Position numbers and translations under genes: made by a program. 64,000 nucleotides of DNA from Populus alba (lineage: Eukaryota; Streptophyta; Magnoliopsida; Malpighiales; Salicaceae): NCBI RefSeq assembly GCF_005239225.2, contig NC_133300.1, forward strand, positions 1,474,848-1,538,847, read 5' to 3'. Below the pieces are notes generated by a model. It was not told where the DNA came from. It did not search any database and was given only the letters and a program-made list of their open reading frames with translations. This document shows, in pieces, positions 1 to 11,498 of this stretch. Each line of letters begins with the position of its first letter. Position 1 is the first letter of the stretch.

Positions 1-203
1 CTCTTGGTTATGAAGAAAATGATATTTGTAGGCTCAAAAGGTGTTTAAGGGATTTGAAGACTAAGGATCACTTGTGCTTGTTTCTTGACCTTTTGTCATT
101 TGACTGTCTTTCAAAGATTGTCTATCGTGCCCCCTTGTATTGGGCTTGAGCTTATTCTCTTTGTTTTTGTTTTCTTCATATGGTTTTGAGCATCATAATA
201 TTG

Positions 204-235
<32 letters not shown>

Positions 236-1049
236 GCTCAAAACTCTTGATCCTTTGGATTTTTTTTTCGTGCCCCCTAGTTTTGTTTGGGCACCTTTAA
301 TGATTGAGAATTTCTTTTATGCCCCCTGTTGCGTGGGCATTTTCAATCATTAAGGTTTTTTCTATGTCATCGCACTTGCCCCCAATGTGGGGTGTGATCT
401 TAGCCAAGGTTATTTTTTCAAGAAATAGTTATTAGGCTCAAAAGGGGACTACAAATGATATATTTAAGCCTTGTGAAAGGATTATCAAGGATGGCCTTTC
501 TTCATTTCAAACTCATGCATTTAGGATCGGTAAGCAATGCTTTCATACGAATATACAATGTGATTTCTCATTATTCATTCAAATAAAACTCAGCTTTAGA
601 GTCACTTTATGTTTTTGCTGTTTTTTTTTTCTTTCTTTCTTTCTTTTTTTTTTTGGGTTTTTCTAGGTGTATGGTTACCTTTCTAAGGAATCGCCTGAAT
701 TTCTAGAACTCGTTTGCTTTGGACAAACATCAACATGATTTCAGTTTCTGTACTAAACTTTGAATCACCAAAAATCCTTGTGAACATGTGCGATCATGCA
801 TAGCTTTGAAAGGAAGGAAACATACCCAAAGATTCTTGGTGTGATGGTTTCATGCTTAAAGGTTATGCTCAATATGTTATTTGCATGAAAACAACAAACA
901 AAATGAAGGTATGTCAAAAACACATGATCTTATTAACAAGAAAGGCTCATTTGACAAGGAAAGTGTTGTGGAATTTCGAGCCAAGTTACCAACAAAAACT
1001 GAAACAGGTTGAAACAAAAATCAAGAAATTTTGTAAGCATGATCAAACT

Positions 1050-1053
<4 letters not shown>

Positions 1054-1090
<37 letters not shown>
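1054..1090. repeat. Poly(T) tract, 37 bases
   Basis: An uninterrupted run of T inside the retrotransposon leader. On the minus strand, the sense strand of the element, it is poly(A). It creates spurious overlapping reading frames on both strands and is a likely site of length error in the assembly. Confidence 0.95.
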
Positions 1091-1091
<1 letters not shown>

Positions 1092-2075
1092 TAGAACAAG
1101 AATAGGCTCCATTATGCACCGGTAGTGCAATTCCCTTCGGTCAGCCTTCCCACCAAAGCTTTTGCGAAAAATACATGATTACAACGAGGCTCTTGACAAA
1201 TTTTGCCCCCAATTTCTTCGGGCTGAGTCATTGTTGGGTTTTGAACAAAGATGATAGGTCGGTTGGAAGGAACTTTCCTAGAGTTATTTTTCAGTATCTA
1301 CTCGAGTAAGCTAGAAGCAAGTCACACATGTCTTTAGAAACTCCAACTCTTCTTAAAATGGACTTTTCGGCGAGCACACTCTTCATCTTTCGTACTTTCC
1401 ATCGTTCAAAGTCAGGTGTTGCAGACTCGTAGGGGACCTACTTTTCATTCTGGTGCATGCATGACAAATGTATGAACATGTAATCTATATGACGAACTCA
1501 CCCTTCGAGAGGTGACAATATGGTCGTAACTCTTGCATGATGGAACAAGAATCGTGATTTTTGCCCAAACTCTACAATGAAAATTTTCGGAGTGTCGGCC
1601 AATGTGTCACCCACAAGTCTTGAGTTCAAGATGCTTCAAGAAGGGTTTGCCCTTATGCAAATAACAATAGCACATACAACCTAAGGACAGGTTCTATTCA
1701 TTATGTGAACAGGGGTAGGTTTTCTATCTGGTCTCAAAAGGGTCTCATATCTGCCCAGTGACGTTCTTCGTAAAGACAGTATGGGGGCGTTGCAAGGAAT
1801 AGTTAAGGCACGTGTACCCACCATTACCAAGCAGGCACTCAGATATGAGTCGGGTGTTTCACGCATCTGAACCCTGACCAATAGTCTTAGGGCAGATCGC
1901 TAGTTCCCCACCTAACCTAGAAGCTTGTGTGTGCTTTCAAAAATAAATACAGGTGATGCATGAGACAATTCTATAAAATGCATGGAAATAAATATTAACA
2001 AAAAAGATAAAAATGCAAAAACTTAAACACATCAAATATTCAAAGCTTAGTCCAATAATGTTAAAAACAATACCT

Positions 2076-2093
2076 TCCCCAGTGGAGTCGCCA
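2076..2093 (-). other. Primer binding site, tRNA-Arg type
   Basis: Read on the minus strand the sequence is TGGCGACTCCACTGGGGA, three bases inside the end of the LTR. It begins with TGG, as expected for pairing with the CCA end of a tRNA. Ogre-type elements are known to use tRNA-Arg with a site of this kind. The site shows that the LTR to its right is the 5' LTR of a minus-strand element. Confidence 0.75.
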
Positions 2094-2096
2094 TTC

Positions 2097-3951
2097 TGTC
2101 GCACCCCAAAAAAAAAATCAGCGCGCGGCATCGGCTGGCGATTTATCATCTCATTGTTGTTTGCTTGAATTTGGTTCGTTGGAGTCGCCACCTAGTAATT
2201 GATTTCGGGCTACTAGGAAACCGGATGTACTGATCTCGTTAGAGATTCGCGGGTAAGGGACTGGTTGTGGTTAGGGAAGGTATTAGCACCCCTAACGCAC
2301 CCTACCTGAGGTAAGCTGCTTCGTGAATTTGATGTGTTAAAGAAGTTTTAATAATTATCTTTTCAACGGAAATTAGAAATATCACTTACGTATAAGTTAA
2401 TAAATTCTTAACCGTGATCCGATCAAAATATTAAATTCTTCTTTAATATATTTGCAATTTTATCCTGAAAAATAAAATAAATAAAATAACAAATTCATAA
2501 AACAAATACAAACACACACATACACTTTCACTATTTTTATTTCTTTTCTTTTCTTTTCTTTTTGTTTTTTTCTTTTCTTTTACATCCATAATACAAATAC
2601 AAATACAAATACAATACTAAAATAAAAAAAAATTACATCAAAACCATTTAAAATTACAAAATAGCCCCTAAAACATCCTAAATTTTTCTGGAATCCGCAG
2701 GAACAGTGCTCGGGAACAGTGCGGGAAGGTTGCGGGCAGAAATCAGTGGCGGCGCGTCTTCCCACGCGCCACCGCCACTGGTGGCGCGTGAGTTCACGCG
2801 CCACCGACAAGGCTGGAAACCAGTGGATCGGGAGCGCCTTCTTCTTCTTTGTCTTCGTCCACCGGCGGTGAGGGTCACCGTCGCCTGCAACAAGAACAAA
2901 AACGCACAACAAGCAGTCGGTTTTAATTGATTTTTTAGATCTGTTTTCCTCTGCTTTCCATCGTTATCTGCTTCACGTTCTTCTTGCTCCGCTCCGGTCT
3001 GTTCTTGGGGCTTCGCCGTCTTCGCATCTGCTTCAGGTAGTTGGGCGGCGGCTGATGGAGAAGTTGGGAGGCGTCGGCTTGCTTCTGTCGAGGCCGTCGA
3101 AGACGGCGCTGCTGCGCCTCTTGCTGGTTCTGTTCTTCCCTTCTGCAGGCGGCGGCTCTGTGTTCACAGAGGAAAATGACTGGTGGGTGGCCAGCTGAAG
3201 GCCGATTAGCCGGTCGGTCGGCTGACCGGGTCAGTGGCTCTGGTTTTGAGACGGGGGAAGAAACCTTTGGTGAACGGCGGCTTGGGAGACAAATCAAAAC
3301 CGGGGGAAGGGAAAAAAAAGGTCTTGGCCGGCGGCTGTGATTTTTTGGTAGGTACGGCTGTGGGAGAAAGAGATGAAGATGGTGAACCGTGTGGGTCAAA
3401 CGTGGGACTCCAATGGTGGGGGTCCTTGGCTCTCTGGTTCTGGGAGAGCAAAATCCAAGGACCCCGGGGAATAAAAATTCAAAATTAGTGGGGAGGCGCC
3501 GCCGGCCAGTTGTTTTTGAGTAGAGAGAAAAAGTTGGGTTTTAGGGTTTTGTGTTTTTTCTGAATGTCCCCAAATTAACCTCCCCCCTAAATGTGTTGAG
3601 GAAACCAGTATTTATAGGCAAAATGTTGCTAGGTTTTTCAACTTGATCCCTCAACTTCTTTCTTTTTTGTAAATTTTGATTTTTCTTATTTTTTTGTATT
3701 TTTTGAAAACGAGTAATATCAACGTCGACTCACATGCGGAAAATCAATGATTTTAAAAATGACGCGTGAAACGTCGAATGCGTTTGAAAATCTTTTAACA
3801 ATTTAAATTCTTTTTTTAGACGACGTTGAAAATGCTAAAATGACGAAAATATATATAAAAAACATATTTTTTTGGATTTTCTTTGTTTTTCTCAATTTTT
3901 TGGATTTTTTGAAAATATATCAAAACATGGGTCAAAAATTGGGTAGCAACA
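2097..3951 (-). mobile_element. 5' LTR of the Ogre/Tat-like element
   Basis: The LTR is 1855 bp. On the minus strand it starts TGTTGCTACCC and ends GGGGTGCGACA, the normal TG...CA termini. The right boundary is exact: at 3952 the sequence switches to an open RLP exon that reads GLLEIQSLIDPN, the expected continuation of the conserved start of RLP ectodomains. The bases GGTCT at 3952-3956 should therefore be the target-site duplication, with its partner beyond the left edge. The same family recurs at 27125, 42920 and 45421. GC-rich stretches around 2700-3500 give spurious ORFs on both strands and are LTR sequence, not genes. Confidence 0.85.
3609..3616 (-). promoter_or_regulatory. TATA box of the LTR promoter
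   Basis: TATAAATA on the minus strand. It lies about 335 bp inside the 5' edge of the LTR and upstream of most of its length, the normal place for a U3 promoter. Transcription would run leftwards into the element, away from the RLP remnant. Confidence 0.5.
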
Positions 3952-6900
3952 GGTCTCTTGGAGATCCAATCTTTGATCGACCCAAATCACCTTTCCTTGG
4001 GAGATTGGGTGGACAACAATAGTAATTGTTGTGAGTGGCGTGAGATCGAGTGTGATCCGACTACAAGACGAGTGATCCAACTCTCTCTTAATGGAGGAAG
4101 AGATTACAACTTGGGCGATTGGGTTCTCAACGCATCTTTGTTTCAGCCTTTTAAAGAATTGCAAAGTCTTGAATTGGGATATAATGGATTGGTTGGTTGC
4201 ATGGAGAATGAAGGTTAGTTCAATGTTTCTGCACTTAATTATAATCATAAAATAAATGAAGGTTGGTTGGTGTTTAATGTCAATTATCTTGCTTTGATGA
4301 TTCTCTTTCTAGGCTTCGAAGTCCTATCATCAAAACTGAGGGAACTTAACCTAGGTGATAACGGATTTAATAATGATAAAAGCATTTTGTCATGTTTCAA
4401 TGGTAACCTTTCCACTCTCAAGTCTTTGGATCTATCATACATTTGGTTGACAGCTGGATCAGGAGGTAGCTTCTATGGTAATCTTTTATTTATTTAGCTT
4501 CGAAACCTTTTCTTTTCTCCTCCTCATATCATTTTTTTCTATGCGTTTAATTATTTCCTTTCAATATGCTCTTGAGGAACATCATGTGCAGGTCTCAAAG
4601 TCTTGTCATCAAGGTTGAAAAAGCTGGAGAACCTTCATCTAAGGTCGAATCAATACAACGATAGCATTTTTCCATCTCTAACTGGATTTTCATCCCTCAA
4701 GTCTTTGGATCTATCAGGCAATCAGCTGACAGGATCAGGTATAATACACAGTTTCTACCTAAATGCTTCACATGACATTCTCTTAATTATATTGTTTCTT
4801 TATCAACAAAAATGAGGACGACTTTATAACTAAGTAAAGAGGCACTTGGAATGAGGTCCAAGAGGCATTTATTTTATTCTTATTTTGGCCCTTTTATGCC
4901 AAAAGTGTTGTAATATTTAGATTAAATTAGCAATCAGAAGTTCACTTCAAAACTCTCCTATAAATATATATTTTATATTTATCTTTTTAAATAAATATAT
5001 TTTTATATATGTTTTTTCTGTCTTGAGATACTTAGTCGAACACAACTCTAAGTATTTTTTTTTTTAATGAATTTGAGTTTGAATGGGTTTTGAATAACAT
5101 AATAAGAAGCTCTCTCCTAGAATATTATAATTCAGAAAATTATAATTATTTAAACTTGAATCTTAACATCAATTAAAAAAAAAAACTATCCAATACAAAT
5201 CACTCCTGTTTTATCAATAAAGAGAACAACATAAAACCCACATATTTGATATTTAATTCTTGTTTGTAGCCATTTATTATTTCCTCTCTTTTTAATCATG
5301 GTTTTATATTATTTTGGACCTTTTTTTAATCAAAATATTATTCTGCGGTGGAGGATATATTGCTTTATGGTCGTGGTGAATGGTGAAATATTTGGACTTT
5401 GAGAAATAAAAAGTGAAAAAGTTTATAATTCTTTAAGGCCATGGATAAAATTGGAAAACTTGCTAGAAAACAGAGGCAGTTGGGAACAAATTATAATTAC
5501 TAAATTAGTGACAACTAAGCATCTTACTAACTAAATAGATAAAGGAATTAAGTTACGATTATTATTCTTGTTTAACGATTATTATTCTTGTTTTAATTAC
5601 CGATGAGGTCTTAATTATAAGTTTCTTTTATCTTGTTTTGTAAGTCTATCATAACTTAGCTTCCATCTTTTTATGTATAATTTGAGAATCATATATCAAT
5701 TAAACAATAGCATCTCATCAATTCTAATTATCTTTAGTTTCTATCTATTATGCATATCGTGAGCTCATAATTATGACTTACTCTTAGATACAACTCTCTT
5801 GCAGGTTTTGAGATCATATCATCACATTTGGGGAAACTCGAGAACCTGGACCTCAGCTATAATATATTCAACGACAACATTTTCTCACATCTGCGTGGAC
5901 TTTCTCCTCTCAAGTCTTTAAATTTATCAGGCAATATGTTGCTAGGATCGACGACTGTCAATGGTAAAGTTGTGAAATCTCTGGATTTTTCAGGCAATTT
6001 GTTGTTTATATCAAAAAATCATCTCACTACAAAAGTATTAGTTATTTATCATAGGTTTAAGAACTCAATCAAGATAACACTTAATTTCACTACTTGATTG
6101 TTTGTTTGTTTTCAATTCTACTCATTATAGGTTTAAAGATGCTGGAATTCTTGCAGTCATTGCCAATATCCCTGAAGACCCTTTCTCTCAAGGATACTAA
6201 TTTAAGTCAAGGTTAATCATAGTTTAGTTTCTTAAAATCATAATTAATAATATTGAATGGAATGGCCATTCTGTACCACCGCTATTTTCATCATATCTTT
6301 CTTCTTCTTCTTCTTCTTCTTTTAACAGAGACTTTCTTCAATTCTAGCACCCTTGAAGAATTGCATCTAGATAATACTTTTCTCCCAATAAACTTTCTCC
6401 AGAACATTGGAGCATTGCCTGCTCTTAAAGTTTTGTCTGTTGCTGAATGTGACCTCAATGGCACCCTACCCGCTCAAGGTAAATTAACAACTCTCCATCC
6501 GCCTATAATTACATCATCAATAAAAGATTCTTTCAACATTTTTTTGACTGTTTTGAGATAAATTATACAGGTTGGTGTGAATTGAAGAATCTAAAGCAGT
6601 TAGATCTCGCTAGAAATAATTTCGGAGGTCACTCCCAGATTGTTTGGGGAACTTGTCATCTCTACAACTATTAGATGTTTCTGGTAACCAGTTTACTGGA
6701 AATATTGCCTCTGGTCCTCTTACCAACCTCGTATCCCTTGAATTCCTCTCACTATCAAATAACCTCTTTGAAGTTCCCATTTCAATGAAGCCTTTTATGA
6801 ACCACTCAAGCCTCAAGCTCTTCACCAGTGAGAACAACAGACTTGTAACAGAACTTGTTGCCTTTGATAATTTGATTCCAAAGTTCCAACTAGTCTTTTT

Positions 6901-7273
6901 CCGCTTGTCAAAAACAACAGAAGCACTCAATTTAGAAATTCCTGACTTCCTCTATAACCAATACGACTTAAGAGTCCTTGATCTCTCCCACAACAACATC
7001 ACCGGAATGTTTCCATCGTGGTTGCTTAAGAACAATACACAAATGGAGAAACTATATCTGAGCGAGAACTCCTTTGTTGGTACTTTGCAATTGCTAGATC
7101 ACCCATATCCGAATATGATCGAATTAGATATATCCAACAACAACATGAACGGTCAAATTCCAAAAGATATTTGTTTGATCTTTCCAAATATTATGATCTT
7201 AAGGATGGCTAAGAATGGATTCACAGGTTATATTCCTTCTTGTTTAGGAAATATTAGCTCTCTTTCATTTTTA

Positions 7274-8197
7274 GGCTGTGTTTGATTGCAGGAAAGTGAA
7301 TTCCTGGAATTCACTTTCCTGCTTTTCCGATGTTTGGCAAACAATAAGAAAAAAGTCAAAGGAAAGTAAATTCAATCAATGAAAAATGAATTAGTGTTAA
7401 CAAAGGAAAGTGAATTCCTTTCTTAAATAAAGGAAAACACTTTCCGACAATGGGGCAGAGGTGAAAAGCAGCCATTTTTTCATGCTTTTTATTAACTGTT
7501 CATGTTAATTGCACTGTTCAATGAATAGTGCAATTAACATGAACAGTGTATTGCGTATATTGTTCGCTAAAAAATAGTGAATAGTGCAGTTCTCTTGCAC
7601 TGTTCACTTGCCTATGGGATTTTTTTTTTAAAGCGTGCTATTTTTTTAATATTAAAAAAAAATAGTTTAGAGTGAATTTTATACCTTAATATTTTATCCA
7701 ATTTTATTACATGCTAAAAATATTATTAAAACTATAGTTTTTGTCGGATGTATTTCGTACGTAATGGAATTATAAATAGTTTTTATGGAATAGTAAAAAA
7801 AATTTCACAAGCTTATTTCTCTATAATATGATATGATATATATAGTTATATTTTATAAAATAAGCTATGTATGAATATAGAATATAATAAAAAAAAATTC
7901 ATCATTATACATTTTAGATTTCATTTTTTTTTATTGTAAGTGATTAAATATTTTATATTAAATATTTTATATATATATATATTAGATAAATTTGAAAAAA
8001 AAATTAATTCATTAATAAATTATTTTCCAGTTCATTTTCTATAATACAACCAAACACTGGAAAGTGTTTTCCAGTTTGTTTTCTATAACACTACCAAACA
8101 TCGGAAAATACTTTTCCGGAATTCACTTTCCAGGAATTTACTTTTCCCGGAATTCACTTTCCAAAAGGAATTCACTTTCCTGCAAACAAACGGAGCA
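7274..8197. mobile_element. PIF/Harbinger-like MITE inside the RLP exon
   Basis: This 924-bp element is flanked by TTA at 7271-7273 and 8198-8200. Its ends are inverted repeats. The left end begins GGCTGTGTTTGATTGCAGG and the reverse complement of the right end begins TGCTCCGTTTGTTTGCAGG; the match continues through the following GGAAAGTGAATTCC block. A TTA duplication and GGC-type ends fit the PIF/Harbinger superfamily. There is no transposase frame, so it is non-autonomous. Removing the element and one TTA restores the LRR reading frame (SFL then DLSNNQL), which fixes both boundaries to the base. Confidence 0.88.
7495..7547. repeat. Perfect 21-bp hairpin within the MITE
   Basis: Bases 7495-7515 and 7527-7547 are exact reverse complements separated by an 11-base loop. 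Together with the terminal repeats this gives the element a nested hairpin structure. Further variants of the GTGCAGT...ACTGTTCAC motif follow at 7576-7610. Confidence 0.85.
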
Positions 8198-9709
8198 TTA
8201 GATTTATCCAACAATCAATTGTCTACAATAAAACTAGAACAACTAAAAGCAATGCTGGTTCTCAAACTGTCAAACAACAATTTGGGTGGGCAATTACCGA
8301 CCTCGATGTTCAATTCTTCTGGCCTGAATTTTCTTTACCTAAGTGGTAACAACTTTTGGGGTCAGATATCAGATTTTCCATTATATGGGTGGAAAACATG
8401 GAATGTATTGGATTTGAGTAACAATCAATTTTCAGGCATGCTTCCAAGGTGGTTCGTCAATTCTACAAGCCTTAACACAATTGATTTGTCCAAAAACCAT
8501 TTTAAGGGTCCGATCCCAAGAGAATTTTGTAAGCTTGACCAGCTTATATATTTGGACCTTTCTGAGAACAACTTGTCTGGATATATACCATCTTGTTTCA
8601 GTCCACCACGTCTAATCAATGTGCATCTATCCAAAAATAGATTGAGCAGTCCATTAACATATGGACTTTTTAACAGCTCTTACCTGGTTACGATGGATCT
8701 TAAAGACAACAGCTTCACCGGCTCTATTCCAAATTGGATTGACAATCATTCATCATTGAGTGTTCTTCTTCTAAGGGATAATCACTTTGATGGTGAGCTC
8801 CCTATTCAGTTATGCTTGTTAGAACAATTAAGCATTTTGGATGTTTCACAAAACCAGCTCTCTGGTCCACTACCCTCTTGTTTGGGCAATCTTACTTTCA
8901 AGGAAAGTTCCCAGAAAGCATTGGCGTATCAGATAGCTTATTTTCCACTAGGGTCCATAGAAAAAGGTTATTATGAAAAAATGGGTCCACCACTAGTAGA
9001 TAGTATTGTCAACTTGGAAAATGATGTTGGGCTTAACTTTACAGAAGAAGTGGTAGAATTTACAACTAAAAATATGCATTATGGTTACAAGGGGAAAATT
9101 CTCAGCTACATGTCTGGTATTGATCTCTCCAATAACAACTTCGGAGGAGCAATCCCACCAGAATTTGGAAACTTAAGTGAGATATTGTCATTAAACTTAT
9201 CACACAACAATCTCACTGGATCTATCCCTGCAACATTCTTAAACCTAAAGCAGATTGAGAGTTTGGATCTTTCTTACAACAACTTGAATGGTGCCATCCC
9301 TCCACAACTTACTGAAATTACCACACTGGAAGTTTTTAGTGTGGCGCACAATAACTTGTCAGGCAAGACACCCGAGAGAAAATTTTAGTTTGGGACCTTC
9401 GATGAAAGCTGTTACGAAGAAAATCCTTTCTTGTGTGGACCTCCATTGCGAAACAATTGTAGTGAGGAAACAGTGTCGTCGCAGCCGGTGCCTAATGATG
9501 AACAAGGAGATGATGGTTTCATAGACATGGACTTTTTCTACATCAGTTTCGGTGTATGTTACACAGTTGTGGTGATGATGATTGCAACAGTTCTCTACAT
9601 CAATCCATATTGGCAACGCAGGTGGTTATACTTCATCGAAGAGTGTATAGATACTTGCTACTATTTTGTGGTGGCTAGTTTTCACAAGTCCTCCAACTTC
9701 ACAAGGTGA

Positions 9710-10029
9710 ATTTGTTATTGGGGAGACGGTCGTTCCTAGTTTGTGATCATTGTTTGTCTAGCTATTGGGTGCTTAATTTGTACTGTACTGTCTCTAAGCT
9801 TAGCCTTTTTATTTGATTAGTTAATTGGGCTAAATATATAAGCTGGACTTGTCATTCCCGAACCATTAGAAAGGGAACTGTTTTGGATTGGTCATTGACT
9901 CGGGTGTGATTACTCTTTGAACTCTCAAGACTTATCTAAAAATAAATTGCCAAAACCACTGCTAAGTAGAAACAAAATATTCTATGCATGTGTGACAGCA
10001 CTTAAATCTGCCTCTGTTTCAAGGGCGAC
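9710..10029. other. Region downstream of the RLP remnant, no gene seen
   Basis: This holds the probable 3' untranslated sequence of the former RLP, with AT-rich stretches around 9810-9840. No domain or repeat was recognised. Confidence 0.6.
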
Positions 10030-10366
10030 CCCACCTCAGTTATTCAATCAAAGCATTGAAATCGGAGCAAGAAGATCCACCTTCTTCAACTTCCTTCCTG
10101 GCCGTTTCTCCTAGCTTCTTGACTCTTTTTGTTTCTTCTAACTACCCAGATAAATTGACGCCCAGAAGCTTCGAGACCTGCTGCAATCTCCTTAAGCTGA
10201 GAGGCAGTGAAGTTTGCCATGCTTCCAAAGCAACTGAATTTGGTTTCTTTGAGTCGAGCCACTTCGAACACTCATGTTGAGCGATTGAGGCTTCTTTTCC
10301 TCGTCCTGCTTTATCTTCAATGTCTCTATTGCATAGTGAAACTGGACCTACGTTAATTCACACCCT
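10030..10366 (-). pseudogene. UGT73-type UDP-glycosyltransferase fragment
   Basis: On the minus strand from about 10366 the sequence reads a GPVSLCNRD block, then [15 protein letters not shown]. After a deletion of about 10 bases it continues in another frame with [16 protein letters not shown] and [10 protein letters not shown], typical of the middle of plant family-1 glycosyltransferases of the UGT73 group. It then jumps straight to [17 protein letters not shown] and SDFNALIE, the C-terminus of the same family, followed by an in-frame stop. About 150 residues between these points are missing, including the UDP-sugar-binding PSPG box. The N-terminal half is also absent. It cannot encode an enzyme. 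No intron is visible, as is common for this family. Confidence 0.85.
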
Positions 10367-11362
10367 CTTTAAATGACCCAACAAGACTATATCCTAACTA
10401 TACAGATTCGTCTTCTACAGATTCATGGATCACTTTATGCAAAGCAGAGGAATGATTTTATGCACAAGATATGCAGATAAAGTCATGGAAATGACCAAAG
10501 TGTTATAAAAGAGTGTCTAGGGAACTTACAGTAGATTTCGTTGGAACTCTTGTCTCAGGACAGTAGCATAGCTTCTTGAATCTCTGTTTCTAATCGGAAC
10601 AGGGGAGCAACGAGAAGATTGGAGTGGTCGCAGATTGTCTTTCTTTTGCTCATGAGGCTGCCTGTCGAAACGCTGAAGATTTGCCCGCAGCTTGTAGGAA
10701 TCAAACCAAAGCCCCTTTTAAGAAAATTTAATGACCAAAAGGAAGAAAATCATAAAAATCTGCCTTGTGTTTTAAAAAAATCTAGTTAGATCAAAGGGAA
10801 AGCTTAAAGTAGATAAACATCAAACATTAATTAAGCATTTTAACAAAGCAAGTAGCAAGGTAAAAGTGCTGCTCATATCAACCAGGACTTGTTATGAAGG
10901 AATAAATATTTTGGTGCTTCAAGGGTGGTTTTTCTTGAAGTTATGTGGAGGCATCAGTGGAAAGCAAGCCATGAAGGTTAGGCTAAGAGAAAATTGTCTA
11001 CATTTACCATCTCATTACATCAGGTACAATGAAAGAGGAAAAGCATTCTCCCCATGTCGAGAAAGAGCGATTGTCAAAGCTGATGTTTGATTGCGCAAAC
11101 ATAAATGGTTATGTTTGATGTCCCAGACGGTAAAAGATGATTCAACATGACAACCTCAAACCCATGTTTAACCATGTTTTAGGAAGATCGTAAGACAGTA
11201 ATCTAGTCAAATATTTTGGATTGGATTTGTAGTAAATCCTGTGAAATTTTTGCTACAATATCCTCATCATTCTCTCTTCCCCCTTATCTTTTTTTAAAAT
11301 CTCTCGTCCCGCATCATCGTGTTTAGCTGTGACATAGAAACCCCAGATAAAGATGAAATAGA
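10367..11362. other. No recognised gene
   Basis: Mixed-composition sequence between the glycosyltransferase fragment and the MED15-like gene. A 74-codon plus-strand frame at 10866-11090 matches no family I know and is probably chance. 11250-11362 may include the 3' end of the MED15-like transcript. Confidence 0.5.
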
Positions 11363-11498
11363 ACCATGTTGCAACTGGGGATTCAGTTGATTTTGTTGAG
11401 ACTGCAATTGAGGAACTGGAGGTTGGGAGAACCATGTTGCAACTGGGGATTCAGTTGATTTTGTTGAGACTGCAATTGAGGAACTGGAGGCTGGGGAA
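11363..11498. repeat. Two tandem 68-bp copies in the Q/P-rich end
   Basis: Bases 11363-11430 and 11431-11498 are near-identical neighbours. The unit encodes part of the glutamine/proline-rich stretch. Since 68 is not a multiple of 3, the duplication shifts the reading frame and produces the early stop near 11383. Confidence 0.88.

Larger units (their letters stand above)
1..2096 (-). mobile_element. Leader region of an Ogre/Tat-like LTR retrotransposon
   Basis: This is the untranslated region between the 5' LTR and the first ORF of a large Ty3/gypsy element that reads leftwards and leaves the window at base 1. The orientation is set by the primer binding site at 2076-2093, which lies directly inside the LTR end at 2097 on the minus strand. 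There is no long reading frame. The segment holds several homopolymer T runs and short repeated motifs of the form GTGCCCCC. Long leaders before the first ORF are known for the Ogre/TatIV group. The gag and pol genes would lie to the left of the window. The clade call rests on the primer site and LTR style, because no protein domain is visible. Confidence 0.7.
3952..9709 (+). pseudogene. Receptor-like protein (LRR-RLP), disrupted
   Basis: The product was a cell-surface leucine-rich-repeat receptor without a kinase, the type that senses pathogen or developmental ligands. Surviving exons are 3952-4213 (LRR N-terminal cap with the NCCEW motif), 4313-4477, 4592-4738, 5805-5963, 6131-6211, 6329-6478 and 6571-9709. 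All visible introns have GT/AG ends, and the 4739-5804 intron is unusually long at 1066 bp. The last exon carries most LRRs, the NPFLCGPPL C-terminal cap, an acidic stretch, one transmembrane helix (near 9530-9600) and a short cytoplasmic tail ending at 9707-9709. Four lesions are visible. An LTR retrotransposon cuts off the signal peptide at 3951. One base is missing near 6627, inside an FGG-LPDCLGNL motif. A MITE sits at 7274-8197. An in-frame TAG at 9386-9388 stands where relatives have Gln. No functional receptor can be made. Confidence 0.9.

Noticed and set aside
852..1130. Overlapping frames on both strands across the poly(T) tract
   Set aside because: Both are created by a 37-base homopolymer within a retrotransposon leader; no domain or codon bias.
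2580..3488. Cluster of GC-rich frames on both strands (up to 154 codons)
   Set aside because: They lie inside the LTR at 2097-3951, overlap each other in several frames and show only low-complexity Pro/Arg/Ser or Gly sequence.
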